The notes below the pieces were generated by a model. That model had not been told where the DNA came from. It ran no database searches and was given only the letters and a program-made list of their open reading frames with translations. Positions 24,377-33,508 of a stretch of 64,000 nucleotides of DNA are shown here, piece by piece (positions within the stretch are counted from its first letter, which is position 1; every line of letters starts with the position of its first letter). Origin of the DNA: Nocardia sp. NBC_00403 (GTDB lineage: Bacteria > Actinomycetota > Actinomycetes > Mycobacteriales > Mycobacteriaceae). The stretch is taken from the NCBI RefSeq assembly GCF_036046055.1, contig NZ_CP107939.1:1488001-1552000 (forward strand). Reading direction: 5' to 3'. The translations under genes and the position numbers were made by a program.

Positions 24377-25027
24377 ATGAACACCGACACCACGACCACC
24401 GAGACCGCAGCAACCGCGCCCCGCCCGCGCCGCCGCATCATGTCCCGCGTACTCGCCGCCTCCGCCATCACCCTCGGCGTCGCCGCGGGCGGCGGCTACC
24501 TCTGGCTGGACAAGACCTCCGACGTGCACAACCTCGGCACCACCGCATGCACCACCGTTACACCGTCCGGCGCCGCCGCTGCACCGCAGTCGCTACAGGA
24601 GATCTGTGACCTGCTCGACGAGCTCACCGGCGCCTGGGGTCGCGGCGACGCCGACGCCTACGGCGCGGTGTTCACCGAAGATGCCACCTACACCAGCTAC
24701 GTGGGCACCTACTACCAAGGCCGCGCCGATATCGCCGAGGGACATCGTGCCCTGTTCGACGGATTCGTGAACGGCACGAAGCTGGCCGACTCGATCCTCG
24801 GCATCCGTTTCTACGGACCCGATACCGCCGTGGTGACCAGTCGTGGCGACACCTACAAGGGCGACCCGAAAAGCCCCGAAGACTTGTCCAAGACCCAGAC
24901 CTACACCATGGTTCGGCAGGATGGTCGCTGGCTGATCGCCGCTTTCCATAACACTCAGCGTAAGAACGTCATGGAACGAATCTCGTTTCTGTACGACCCG
25001 GATACCAGGCCTGCCGCCGAGCGCTGA
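24377..25027 (+). CDS. Membrane-anchored SnoaL-like paralog
   Basis: A 216-residue protein. The N-terminus has a Thr-rich tail, basic PRPRRRIMSR and a hydrophobic stretch (VLAASAITLGVAAGGGYLWL), so it is exported or anchored with the domain outside. Two cysteines at the stalk (TACTTV and EICDLL) could form a disulfide. The rest repeats the upstream protein almost motif for motif (GAWGRGDADAYGAVFTED, TYTSYVGTYYQGR, RFYGPDTAVVTSRGDTYKG). This is a tandem duplication followed by acquisition of an export signal. ATG 24377 is preceded by GAAGGAG. It is probably co-transcribed with the previous gene under MarR control. Confidence 0.82.
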   Translation: MNTDTTTTETAATAPRPRRRIMSRVLAASAITLGVAAGGGYLWLDKTSDVHNLGTTACTTVTPSGAAAAPQSLQEICDLLDELTGAWGRGDADAYGAVFTEDATYTSYVGTYYQGRADIAEGHRALFDGFVNGTKLADSILGIRFYGPDTAVVTSRGDTYKGDPKSPEDLSKTQTYTMVRQDGRWLIAAFHNTQRKNVMERISFLYDPDTRPAAER

Positions 25028-25217
25028 GACGACCGGTTTCCGGAGCAGGCGTGGTCGAAACCATGCTGTTGGGAAAGCCATCCACTCGGTGTCATTCCGC
25101 GCTACGTTGGAGGTGCGTAGACATATCGGACATCGCGAGAACTCTTCGCGGTGTCCGAGGTCCGCGTGCCGCATGATCGCCGGTGACGCCGATTCGATGT
25201 GAATTCGAGGTGGTCAC

Positions 25218-28200
25218 ATGAATCCACAGACGCGTTCGGGCAAGGTGAGCCCCGAGTCGACTCCGGCCGAATCGGATACGCAGCGACAGCCGTCCATCGG
25301 GATTGCCGACGAGTTGGAGGCAATGGGCCTGTCCGGCGCTGTCGAGATCGGCCGGGGCGGCTTCGGGGTGGTCTACCGCTGCATTCAGCAGGCACTCGAC
25401 CGGGTGGTTGCGGTGAAGGTGCTGTCGTCGGAAATCGACGAGGAGAGCCGCGAACGGTTCCTGCGTGAGGAACAGGCCATGGGCCGGTTGTCCGGCCACC
25501 CGAACATTGTCGACATCCTGCAGGTCGATGTCACCCCGACCGGACTGCCGTTCATCGTGATGCCCTACTGCACGCGTGGTTCGCTCGAGCAGCTCATCCG
25601 CAATCGTGGGCCGCTCACCTGGGCGGATTCATTGCGCGCCGGGGTGAAGCTGGCCGGTGCGATCGAGAGCGCGCACCGCGCCCACATCCTGCACCGGGAC
25701 GTGAAGCCGGCGAACGTACTGCTCAGTGGTTATGGCGAACCACAGTTGACCGATTTCGGCATTGCGAGGATTCCGGGCGGTTTTCAGACCTCGAGCAGTT
25801 TGATCACAGGCTCACCCGCGTTCACCGCCCCGGAGGTGCTGAAGGGCCAGGACCCGACTGTCCGCTCGGACGTGTACGGGCTCGGCGCGACATTGTTCGC
25901 CCTGCTCACCGGGCACGCTGCCTATGAAAGGCAGGCGGGGGAGAAGGTCATCGCGCAGTTCCTGCGGATCACCACCCAGCCGGTGCCCGACCTGCGCGAG
26001 CAGGACATTCCCGCCGACTTGGCCGCCGCGATCGAGCAGGCCATGTCCACCGACCCGCGCGAGCGGCCGGACACGGCCTACGACCTCGGCGAAATGCTGC
26101 GCAACGCGCAACGCGAGCACGATCAGGTGCCCGACGAGATGGCGCTGCTGGATACCGCCGTCGCGCCCGAATCGGCCGAGAACGCCGGCGTCGAATCGGC
26201 GGTCGCTCGACCCGCGGTGACCGCCCGCCGGAGTTGGCCGTTGACGCTGCGGCCCGCGGTGTCGCAATACTCGACCACGAACGGTCCGAACACGTGGCCG
26301 CCGACGGCAGTGACCAAGTTTCGCCCGCCGACTCCGGCCAGGGACCCGGTCCCGCGTCCCCGGCTGCTGGACACGCTGCGGGCGGGCGGGCGGCGCAGGC
26401 TCGCGGTGATCCATGCACCGGCCGGGTTCGGCAAGAGCACGGTGGCCGCACAGTGGCGAGCCGAACTGACCGAGGGCAGGGTGGCGGTCGCCTGGATCGG
26501 GATCGATCGTGCCGACGACAACGAGATCTGGTTTCTCGCCCACCTCATCGAGGCCATCCGCCGGGTCCGCCCCGATATCGGTGAGGGGCTCGACCAGGTG
26601 TTGGAGGAGCGGCCCGCCGACGCCGTCGCGTTCGTCATCGCCACGCTGATCGATGAGATCCACGCGGCGGGTTCCACCATCGTGGTGGTCGTCGAGGACT
26701 GGCACCGGGTCACCGACGCGGGCGCGCACCGGGCAATGGAGGCGTTGCTGGACAACGGATGCCACCACCTGCGCTTCGTGGTGACCAGCCGGGAACAGTC
26801 GGGTCTGCCGACCAGCAGGCTGCGGGTCTACGACGAGCTGGTCGAAATCGGGTCGTCGGCGTTGCGCCTGACCGCGGCGGAGACCAGGCAGATTCTGGTG
26901 GAGCGCAACGGTTTCGCGCTCACCGACACGCAGGTGGAGGAGATTCACACCGCCACCGACGGCTGGCCCGCCGCCATACAATTGGTGAGTCTTTCCTTAC
27001 GCGGCAACGCCGATCCGGCCCAATTGATCGCCAATCTTTCCGAGGGCAATCACGGCATCCGTGAGTATCTCGCGGAAAATGTCCTGGACACACTCGAGCC
27101 CCAGATGCTCGACTTCTTGACGTCGATCTCGGTGACCGAGCGGGTGTGCGGTTCGCTCGCCGCGGCGCTGTCGGAGGATCCCGAGGCCGAACAGCTGCTG
27201 GAGCAGGCGGAGCAGCGCGAGCTGTTCCTCCAGCGCATCGCGCACGATCCGGAGTGGTTCCGGATGCAGCCGCTGTTCGCCGAGCATCTGCGCGCCCGGC
27301 TGGAGCGTGCCAACCCCGGCCGGCTCAAGGCGTTGCACCGCAAGGCATCCCGCTGGTATGCCGAGCATCAGCTGCTGCGCAAGTCGGTCGATCACGCGCT
27401 GTCGGCCACCGATCTGAAGATGGCGCTCGATCTGCTCGAGGGCGGCGGCATGGATCTGATCGACGGGTCCCGGCTCGCGACCCTGCTCGGCACCGTGGCG
27501 AAACTGCCTATGCAGCAGGTTTCTTCGCGATCCAAGCTGTTGATGGCGGTCGCGCGCGCCAATGTCAATCTGCAGCAGTCCAGTGCGGCGCGCACCGCGC
27601 TCGGTCGGCTGTCGAATGTGCTGGCCCGCGGATCGTCCACCGACGTCGAGGTGATCAGGCAACGGTGCGAGGCCGCGGTGCTCGCCGCCGCGGATTCGAT
27701 TGCGAGAGACCACACCGAGGGCGTGCTCGACCGGGTGGCCGACTGCCTGCAGCGGCCGGATGAACTGCCTGCGTGGACGGTGTCGACCGCGGCGAACCTG
27801 ACTTCGTTCGCGCGGTTGTGCGACTTCGATTTCGATGGCGCCCGCGAGATCCAGGAGTGGGCTGCGGAGTATCACGCACGATCGAAGGACCCGCTCGGCG
27901 CGGTCTTCGGACTCTGCGGGCAGGGCGCCGCGGCATATGAGCAACTCGATATCGCCACTGCCACAGTATGTTTTCAGCAGGCCTTCGAGACCGCACGCAT
28001 TCGGTCGGGTCCGCGCTCGCACGGGGTGCGGGTGGCCGCCGCATTGCTCGGTGAATTGAGTTACCGCCGTGGTGATCTGACGATGGCCGATCGGCTGCTC
28101 GACGAAAGTCATCAGCTTGTCACCCGGGTCGGGCCGGTCGACTTCCTGATCTCGACCTTCGTCATCGGCGCCAGGGTCAAAGCGGTGCTCGGTGATATGC

Positions 28201-28787
28201 ACACCGCCACCGCCCGGCTCGACGAAGGCGATCGGATCGCCTCCGACAACCGGCTGAGTCGGCTGGCCGCGCACATTCGTGCCGAGCGGCTGCGACTGGG
28301 ACTGCTCACCGACACCGCGGCCAGGCGCGCGATCGATTCGGCAGGCTACGAGTCCGATACCTCCGGCACCATCCATCACGCCCACCGCATGACGGGGGCG
28401 GGCGCGCTGGCCGCGGAGGCGGAGGAGATCGCCGCCATCCGGGCACTGCTCGCCCAACGTCAGCTGCGTTCCGACGACCGCGCGGTGCGCAGAGCCCGCG
28501 CGCTGCACGCCAGGATGGTCGAACAGCATCGTCCCCGTGCGGAATTGGATACCGCGCTCTTGCTCGCCGAGTGCCTGGCCGACTCCGGTTGGGTCGGTGA
28601 GGCCACCGGACTGCTGCTGCCCGCGGCCCACACGTGTGCGGACCTCGGTTGGACTCGGCCACTGTTGGACGCCGGCCCCGGCGTGGTTGCCATTATTCGG
28701 GTGCTGCGCGCCGAAATGCATTCGGGCACTGGGCAATCCGGAGACGCGACACTGCCCGCTCTGTTCCTGGATGAACTCCTGGACTGA
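25218..28787 (+). CDS. pknK: PknK-like Ser/Thr kinase fused to a MalT-type STAND ATPase
   Basis: An 1189-residue regulator. Residues about 40-300 are a Hanks-type kinase: glycine loop GRGGFGVV, lysine K67 (VAVKVL), catalytic HRDVKPANVLL (D161), DFG at 179-181 and FTAPEVL. Residues about 380-700 are a signal-transduction ATPase, with Walker A APAGFGKS (400-407) and TIVVVVEDWHRV as Walker B. The remainder is helical repeat (TPR-like). No LuxR-type DNA-binding domain closes the protein, unlike MalT. There is no membrane segment, so it is cytosolic. M. tuberculosis PknK has the same architecture and adjusts transcription and growth under stress. The ATG at 25218 follows GAGGTGG. It is convergent with the cyclopropane synthase gene, only 24 bases away. 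Confidence 0.9.
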   Translation: MNPQTRSGKVSPESTPAESDTQRQPSIGIADELEAMGLSGAVEIGRGGFGVVYRCIQQALDRVVAVKVLSSEIDEESRERFLREEQAMGRLSGHPNIVDILQVDVTPTGLPFIVMPYCTRGSLEQLIRNRGPLTWADSLRAGVKLAGAIESAHRAHILHRDVKPANVLLSGYGEPQLTDFGIARIPGGFQTSSSLITGSPAFTAPEVLKGQDPTVRSDVYGLGATLFALLTGHAAYERQAGEKVIAQFLRITTQPVPDLREQDIPADLAAAIEQAMSTDPRERPDTAYDLGEMLRNAQREHDQVPDEMALLDTAVAPESAENAGVESAVARPAVTARRSWPLTLRPAVSQYSTTNGPNTWPPTAVTKFRPPTPARDPVPRPRLLDTLRAGGRRRLAVIHAPAGFGKSTVAAQWRAELTEGRVAVAWIGIDRADDNEIWFLAHLIEAIRRVRPDIGEGLDQVLEERPADAVAFVIATLIDEIHAAGSTIVVVVEDWHRVTDAGAHRAMEALLDNGCHHLRFVVTSREQSGLPTSRLRVYDELVEIGSSALRLTAAETRQILVERNGFALTDTQVEEIHTATDGWPAAIQLVSLSLRGNADPAQLIANLSEGNHGIREYLAENVLDTLEPQMLDFLTSISVTERVCGSLAAALSEDPEAEQLLEQAEQRELFLQRIAHDPEWFRMQPLFAEHLRARLERANPGRLKALHRKASRWYAEHQLLRKSVDHALSATDLKMALDLLEGGGMDLIDGSRLATLLGTVAKLPMQQVSSRSKLLMAVARANVNLQQSSAARTALGRLSNVLARGSSTDVEVIRQRCEAAVLAAADSIARDHTEGVLDRVADCLQRPDELPAWTVSTAANLTSFARLCDFDFDGAREIQEWAAEYHARSKDPLGAVFGLCGQGAAAYEQLDIATATVCFQQAFETARIRSGPRSHGVRVAAALLGELSYRRGDLTMADRLLDESHQLVTRVGPVDFLISTFVIGARVKAVLGDMHTATARLDEGDRIASDNRLSRLAAHIRAERLRLGLLTDTAARRAIDSAGYESDTSGTIHHAHRMTGAGALAAEAEEIAAIRALLAQRQLRSDDRAVRRARALHARMVEQHRPRAELDTALLLAECLADSGWVGEATGLLLPAAHTCADLGWTRPLLDAGPGVVAIIRVLRAEMHSGTGQSGDATLPALFLDELLD

Positions 28788-28811
28788 GCGGGCAGGTGCG
28801 CGATCGTGGTG

Positions 28812-30128
28812 CTATCCCTGCCACCAGGAGCGCAGCGGCAAGCCGGACTCACCGTTCGGGCCCAGCTTGACACCGAGTACCTGGTGCAGCTGAACCACGT
28901 TGCGCTGGAAGCCGAGTCGGCACCCTGCCATATACAGGCCCCACACCTTTGCGGTGCCCTCGCCGACTTCCTCGACGCACGCATCCCAGTTGGCGACCAG
29001 ATTCTTACACCATTCGTGCAGGGTGAGGGCGTAGTGCTCGCGTAGGTTCTCCTCGTGCACCACCTCGAGCCCGACGTTCTGGATCTCGGAAATGATGCGG
29101 CCCGAACCGATCAGCTCACCGTCGGGGAACACGTAGCGGTCGATGAAGTCGCCTGCCTTGGTGCTGCGCAGGTTGTCGGGCCGGGTGATGGAGTGGTTCA
29201 GGAACAGGCCGCCGTCGCGCAGCTTGCTCTGGATGTACTCGAAGTAGTACGGGTAGTTGTGCACGCCGATGTGTTCGGTCAACCCGATCGAGGACACCGC
29301 GTCGAAGCCGACCTCGGGAATGTCGCGGTAGTCGGAGTGGCGCACCTCGGCCAGCTCGGACAGCCCCTCCTCGGCGATCTTCTGCTGCGCCCATTCGGCC
29401 TGCTCGGCCGAGAGCGTCGCACCGATGACCTTGACGCCGCGCTTGGCCGCGTAGCGGACCATACCGCCCCAGCCGCAGCCGATATCGAGCAGCCGGTCGC
29501 CTGTCTTCAGGCGCAGCTTGTCGAACACCAGGCGGTACTTGTTCTCTTGCGCCTGCTCCAGCGTCCACTGCTCGTCCTCGTAGACCGCGCAGGTGTAGGT
29601 CATCGATGGGCCGAGGACGTACTCGTAGAAGGTATTGGAGACGTCGTAGTGGTGGTGGATGGCCTCGGCGTCGCGAGTCTTGGAGTGGCGCAGCCCCTCG
29701 AGCGCGATCCGGCGCCAGCGCGGCAGGGTCTCCTGCGGCGGCGGCGCAATCGGGCGCAGCCGCTCCCAGCCGAGCGAGCGGGCGATCGTCACCAGGGCCA
29801 ATGCCGAGGGGCGGCGGAACTTCAGCCCGTCCATCGCCTTGAGGATCTCGTAGGGATCGCCGGGGTGCACGCCGGCGGCCGTCATATCACCGGAGATGTA
29901 GGCGCGGGCCATACCGAGATCGCCCGGCGCGGTCGCCAGGTAATTGATACCGCGCGGGTTCTTCACCTCGAGCGCGAACTCCGAGTCCTCCGGGCCGGTC
30001 GCACTGCCGTCGTAGGCGGTGAACCGGATGGGAATTTCGCCATCGAGCAGCGTTTCGAAGACCTCAGCAATGCTGAGTTTGGTTCCCAGATCGGCGAAGA
30101 CATCGGAACGGTCCTTGAATGTCGTCAT
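28812..30128 (-). CDS. Cyclopropane-fatty-acyl-phospholipid synthase-type methyltransferase
   Basis: A 438-residue enzyme of the CFA synthase / UfaA family. An N-terminal SCP-like lipid-binding part (about 1-130) precedes the methyltransferase. The entry motif AIHHHYDVSNTFYEYVLGPSMTYTCAV and the SAM site RLLDIGCGWGGMVRYAAKRG are clear, followed by GLTEHIGVHNYP. It adds a methylene or methyl group across the double bond of acyl chains in phospholipids. Its start codon overlaps the stop of the FAD oxidoreductase gene (ATGA). In related actinobacteria such a pair makes 10-methyl fatty acids such as tuberculostearic acid (TmsA/TmsB, BfaA/BfaB). The same pair order is found at mycobacterial Rv3719-Rv3720. 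Confidence 0.92.
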   Translation of the reverse strand: MTTFKDRSDVFADLGTKLSIAEVFETLLDGEIPIRFTAYDGSATGPEDSEFALEVKNPRGINYLATAPGDLGMARAYISGDMTAAGVHPGDPYEILKAMDGLKFRRPSALALVTIARSLGWERLRPIAPPPQETLPRWRRIALEGLRHSKTRDAEAIHHHYDVSNTFYEYVLGPSMTYTCAVYEDEQWTLEQAQENKYRLVFDKLRLKTGDRLLDIGCGWGGMVRYAAKRGVKVIGATLSAEQAEWAQQKIAEEGLSELAEVRHSDYRDIPEVGFDAVSSIGLTEHIGVHNYPYYFEYIQSKLRDGGLFLNHSITRPDNLRSTKAGDFIDRYVFPDGELIGSGRIISEIQNVGLEVVHEENLREHYALTLHEWCKNLVANWDACVEEVGEGTAKVWGLYMAGCRLGFQRNVVQLHQVLGVKLGPNGESGLPLRSWWQG

Positions 30129-31564
30129 TTGCGTTGCACCGCCTTCGAGTACAAGTCCAGCAGTCGCTGGTCCGGGTCGTAGCGCTTCTTCAGTTCGGTG
30201 TACGTCTCGCCCCCATAGAGGGCCGCGAAATCATCCTTGCCGTAGTACGAATCCGAGTACAGGGACTTATGACCGTCGAACTCGGTGACCGTCTGCTCGA
30301 TGGCGCGGTTGGCCGCGCCCTCGGGCTGACCTGCGACCGTCGCAACAGCCGACCAGAATCCGACGTTCACGTAGGTGCGGTTGGGCTCCAGCGGGTACAG
30401 CGGCCACGGCCGACCGGTCCGCGCCTGGGCGCCGGTGTCGCGCAGCCGCAGCGGGCACAGCCACAGCGGCTCGATCGGGATCGCGCGCAGGAACCACTCG
30501 ACGAAATCGGCGGTCCGCTCGACCGGGACCTCGATATCTTGCACGACGCGCTCGCGCGGTAGGTTGCCCTGGCGGGCCTCCAGCCGGTCGCCGATGTGGT
30601 AGCGATGGTCGAGCGCGATGAGCTTCCAGTAGAAGCTGCTGCGCCGGTAGCGCTTCGGCCAGAACCGGCGGTACTTCGGGTTCTGCGCGCCGAACGCCCG
30701 CGAGCACCAGAACCAGTCGGTGTCCCAGCGCCACAGGTAGTCGTGGATGGTCAACCTGTCGCGCTTGGGACGAGCGGAATCGTGCTGGATGGACCGGTAG
30801 TAGATGTCCATATCGGTGTAGTCGCTGACCGGGCCCGGCTCGTCGGTCTGTCGGCCGAGGGTCAGGTAGCTTTCCTCGGCGGTGAACACGACGCCGTCGA
30901 GATAGTCGACGCGTTCGCCGTCGTAGGTCTTCGCGGTGACGATCTCGGCCAGCGTGGCTTCCAGCGCCCGCAGGTCGTGGAAGCGGATGTGCCGCAGCGC
31001 CACGTAGGGCTGCACGGTCTCCAGCTCGATCTTCAGCCGCACGGTGTAGCCGAGCGTGCCGTAGGAATTCGGGAAGCCGCGGAACAGATCGGCGTTCTCG
31101 CCGTTCGGTGTCGCGGTGATGATCTCACCCGCCCCGGTCAGCACGTCCATCTCCAGCACCGACTCGTGCGGAAGGCCGTTGCGGAAGGAGGTGGACTCGA
31201 TGCCGAGGCCGGTGACCGCGCCACCGAGGGTGATCGTCTTGAGTTGTGGAACCACCAGCGGCGCCAGCCCATAGGGCAGGGTGGCGGCGACTAGATCCTC
31301 GTAGGTGGTCATGCCCGCCACATCGGCGGTTTTGGCGGCGGCGTCCACCACAATGACCTTGGCCAGACCGGAAACATCGAGTCCGGGTGCGGGATTCTCG
31401 GCCCGGGCCCGGAACAGATTCGATGTCTTCTTCGCCAACCTGACGTTGGCGTCGTCGGGTATCGCGCGGTAACTCGCCAGTAGGCGGTCGACTCCCGCTC
31501 GATGCGCGGCGAACCCTGATTCGTGTGTGGCCGGCGCGTGTCCGGCCTTCCCCAACAGACTCAC
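30125..31564 (-). CDS. FAD-binding oxidoreductase, partner of the fatty-acyl methyltransferase
   Basis: About 479 residues of the FAD_binding_4 (vanillyl-alcohol oxidase) fold. The flavin-binding stretch is around residues 85-185: GMTTYEDLVAATLPYGLAPLV and the glycine-rich TLGGAVTGLGIESTSFRNGL. The C-terminal cap contains NVGFWSAV and a final YDPDQRLLDLYSKAV typical of the DWARF/TmsA relatives. I prefer the GTG at 31564, five bases after GAGGAG; the GTG at 31570 is the alternative. It likely reduces the methylene intermediate made by the next gene, giving a methyl-branched fatty acid. It is translationally coupled to that gene and divergent from the SRPBCC gene. Confidence 0.88.
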   Translation of the reverse strand: MSLLGKAGHAPATHESGFAAHRAGVDRLLASYRAIPDDANVRLAKKTSNLFRARAENPAPGLDVSGLAKVIVVDAAAKTADVAGMTTYEDLVAATLPYGLAPLVVPQLKTITLGGAVTGLGIESTSFRNGLPHESVLEMDVLTGAGEIITATPNGENADLFRGFPNSYGTLGYTVRLKIELETVQPYVALRHIRFHDLRALEATLAEIVTAKTYDGERVDYLDGVVFTAEESYLTLGRQTDEPGPVSDYTDMDIYYRSIQHDSARPKRDRLTIHDYLWRWDTDWFWCSRAFGAQNPKYRRFWPKRYRRSSFYWKLIALDHRYHIGDRLEARQGNLPRERVVQDIEVPVERTADFVEWFLRAIPIEPLWLCPLRLRDTGAQARTGRPWPLYPLEPNRTYVNVGFWSAVATVAGQPEGAANRAIEQTVTEFDGHKSLYSDSYYGKDDFAALYGGETYTELKKRYDPDQRLLDLYSKAVQRK

Positions 31565-31793
31565 TGCCACTCCTCGACGCTAGTACGCACCTCGGTGCTC
31601 AGCCACCGAGAGGGCGCTGACGAGGGATAAATGTCACGCATCTGTTGCATCGGGAATACCTCCCGGAATGAGCCTTGCGGGAGCCTAACAGTGTGGCCGC
31701 GGCGGCGCAGCCGAACCTGGACGATGGCCCGGCCGCCGGGCAGGGCAGGATGGAGGGCGGTCGTTATACCGCATTCGGACAAGGGAGCTCATT

Positions 31794-32228
31794 GTGGGAC
31801 AGGTCAGCGCCAGTAGTTCGATCGCCGTCTCGGCGGATCCGCAGCGCGCGCTCGAGGCCATTGCGGACTACGAGACGGTGCGTCCGCGCATCCTCTCCTC
31901 GCACTACAGCGACTACAAGGTCATCGAGGGCGGCAAGGGCGCCGGCACCGTGGCCGAGTGGACACTGAAGGCCACCGAGAAGCGCACCCGCAATGTGCAT
32001 GCCGTCGTCACGGTGTCGGATTCGATGGTGACCGAGCGTGATTCGAACTCGACGATGGTGAACACCTGGACGGTGACGCCCGACGGTACGGGCTCGCAGG
32101 TCACGCTGCGCACCTCGTGGAAGGGTGCGGGCGGCGTCGCCGGTATCTTCGAGGGAATCTTCGCCCCCTTGGGACTGAAGAAGATTCAGGCCGAGGTGCT
32201 CGGAAACTTGCAGCGCGAACTGGCCTGA
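31794..32228 (+). CDS. SRPBCC-fold protein (Rv3718c-like)
   Basis: A 144-residue protein of the START/Bet v1-like fold (polyketide cyclase/dehydrase and lipid transport). The N-terminal SSIAVSADPQRALEAIADYET and the middle strands KVIEGGKGAGTVAEWTL fit the family, and the long C-terminal helix (GIFEGIFAPLGLKKIQAEVL) would line the cavity. It probably binds a lipid or other hydrophobic ligand in the cytosol. The GTG at 31794 follows AAGGGAG. Its place beside the FAD oxidoreductase and CFA synthase is conserved in mycobacteria (Rv3718c, Rv3719, Rv3720), suggesting a lipid-related job. It ends at a perfect GNRA-loop hairpin. Confidence 0.88.
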   Translation: MGQVSASSSIAVSADPQRALEAIADYETVRPRILSSHYSDYKVIEGGKGAGTVAEWTLKATEKRTRNVHAVVTVSDSMVTERDSNSTMVNTWTVTPDGTGSQVTLRTSWKGAGGVAGIFEGIFAPLGLKKIQAEVLGNLQRELA

Positions 32229-32239
32229 CACAACACCTG

Positions 32240-32265
32240 GAAGCCCCGGCGAAAGCCGGGGCTTC
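32240..32265. terminator. Terminator with GAAA tetraloop
   Basis: GAAGCCCCGGC (32240-32250) and GCCGGGGCTTC (32255-32265) form a perfect 11-bp stem closed by GAAA. It lies between the convergent SRPBCC and VOC genes and can serve both. Confidence 0.8.
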
Positions 32266-32277
32266 GGTGTCGGTGGA

Positions 32278-32628
32278 TCATGCCGCGCCGATATCGAAGA
32301 GGTTGCCCTCCGGATCCGCCAATGTCGCCCACTTCGCGCCGAACTCGTCGAAGTCGCCGATGTGCTCGGCGCCGAGGCCGATTGCCCGATCGATCTGCTC
32401 GCGCCAGTCGGCGGCGTGTAAGTCGAGATGGATCACATTCTTGCCGGGCGTCTTGTCCGGCACCTGGATGAACATCAGCACCGGCGCCAGGCCGGAGCCC
32501 ATGCCGACCGTCGCGAAATGCGCGTTTGCCTCCGGATCCACCGGCTTGTCGAGCAATTCGGACCAGAAGGTCGCAAGCGCGGCGGCATCATGACAGTCGA
32601 ACGTGATGTGTCCGAGTGTGAGTGTCAT
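32278..32628 (-). CDS. VOC/glyoxalase-fold protein
   Basis: A 116-residue single-domain vicinal-oxygen-chelate protein. The first module has LGHITFDCHDAAALATFWSELLDKP, the second HLDLHAADWREQIDRAIGLGAEH, and the end WATLADPEGNLFDI. Histidines in HITFDC and HLDLHA and the final glutamate are in positions used to bind a metal. It resembles the Glyoxalase-like/PhnB group, whose substrates vary. The ATG at 32628 has AGGAGA upstream; the longer open frame crosses the upstream MerR gene and is not coding. It follows merR by 16 bases and is probably in its operon. Confidence 0.82.
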   Translation of the reverse strand: MTLTLGHITFDCHDAAALATFWSELLDKPVDPEANAHFATVGMGSGLAPVLMFIQVPDKTPGKNVIHLDLHAADWREQIDRAIGLGAEHIGDFDEFGAKWATLADPEGNLFDIGAA

Positions 32629-32644
32629 CGAGATTCTCCTCTGG

Positions 32645-33460
32645 CTAGAGCAGGCCGATGGGCCAGCAGACTTCGGTTCGGTAAGCCTCGGGGTCGTCGA
32701 TCTGGTCGGGGCCGAGCACATACAGCTCACGGACGGGTTCGGCCAGTGCGTTGTCGTGCTCGGCGACATAGCTGCCCAGCGCGCCGTAGGTGCGGTCGAC
32801 ATCATCGAACGATCCATTGTGTACGGCGATCGCGAACCGGCGGGCGGGCAGCTCGATGAGTGTGAGTTCCTCGGGCAGCATCATCCGGGTGCCTGCCGGG
32901 ACGGGGACGAACGCGACGACCTCGCCCACCTCTTCGGCAAAGAACTCCATCGAGTAGGTGGCGCCCGCGATACCGGCCGGCGCCATCTTCGCCGCCTCCA
33001 GCGTCTCGTAGAGCAGTGGAAAGGCCGAATCACACCAGGGGCCGACCGCCGGCCTGGTGACCGTGTCGACGAACGCGAGGACCGGCATCGCCGGAATCGA
33101 ACGGTATTCGACGACAAGCGGTGCGGCGGGTGTCAGCAGCGAACGCAGTGAGGCGACCACGTCCTTGGTGCGCTGCAGTTCGGCCTCCATCCGCGCCAGG
33201 TGCGCGCGCAGCGCGGCGTTTCTGGTGTCCTCGTCGGAGGCGGCGAGCACGGCCTTGATCTCGGGCAGCGGCATATCCAATTCACGCAGCCGCCTGATCA
33301 AATGAGCCTGTGCGACCTGATCGGTCGAGTACCGCCGATACCCGGAACCGGGATCGACCGCGGTGGGCTCGATCAGCTCGATGTCGTGGTAGTACCTCAG
33401 CGTTTTCACGCTGAGGTACGTCAGCCGGGCGAACTCCCCGATGGAGACGGTCGCTGTCAT
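32645..33460 (-). CDS. MerR-family regulator with GyrI-like effector domain
   Basis: A 271-residue regulator. Residues 1-70 are the MerR winged helix (SIGEFARLTYLSVKTLRYYH, then SGYRRYSTDQV). A coiled-coil dimer helix follows (LRAHLARMEAELQRTKDVVA). The C-terminal 150 residues look like the GyrI/BmrR multidrug-binding domain (VEYRSIPAMPVLAFVD, FAIAVHNGSFDDVDRTYGALG). Proteins of this layout sense lipophilic cations or other small molecules and activate a nearby gene by twisting the promoter. The ATG is at 33460. The VOC gene directly downstream is the likely target or partner. Confidence 0.9.
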   Translation of the reverse strand: MTATVSIGEFARLTYLSVKTLRYYHDIELIEPTAVDPGSGYRRYSTDQVAQAHLIRRLRELDMPLPEIKAVLAASDEDTRNAALRAHLARMEAELQRTKDVVASLRSLLTPAAPLVVEYRSIPAMPVLAFVDTVTRPAVGPWCDSAFPLLYETLEAAKMAPAGIAGATYSMEFFAEEVGEVVAFVPVPAGTRMMLPEELTLIELPARRFAIAVHNGSFDDVDRTYGALGSYVAEHDNALAEPVRELYVLGPDQIDDPEAYRTEVCWPIGLL

Positions 33461-33508
33461 GGCTTCCAGCGAACACCCTCCAATGAGGGGAGAGTCAAGC
33501 GGCCCGTG

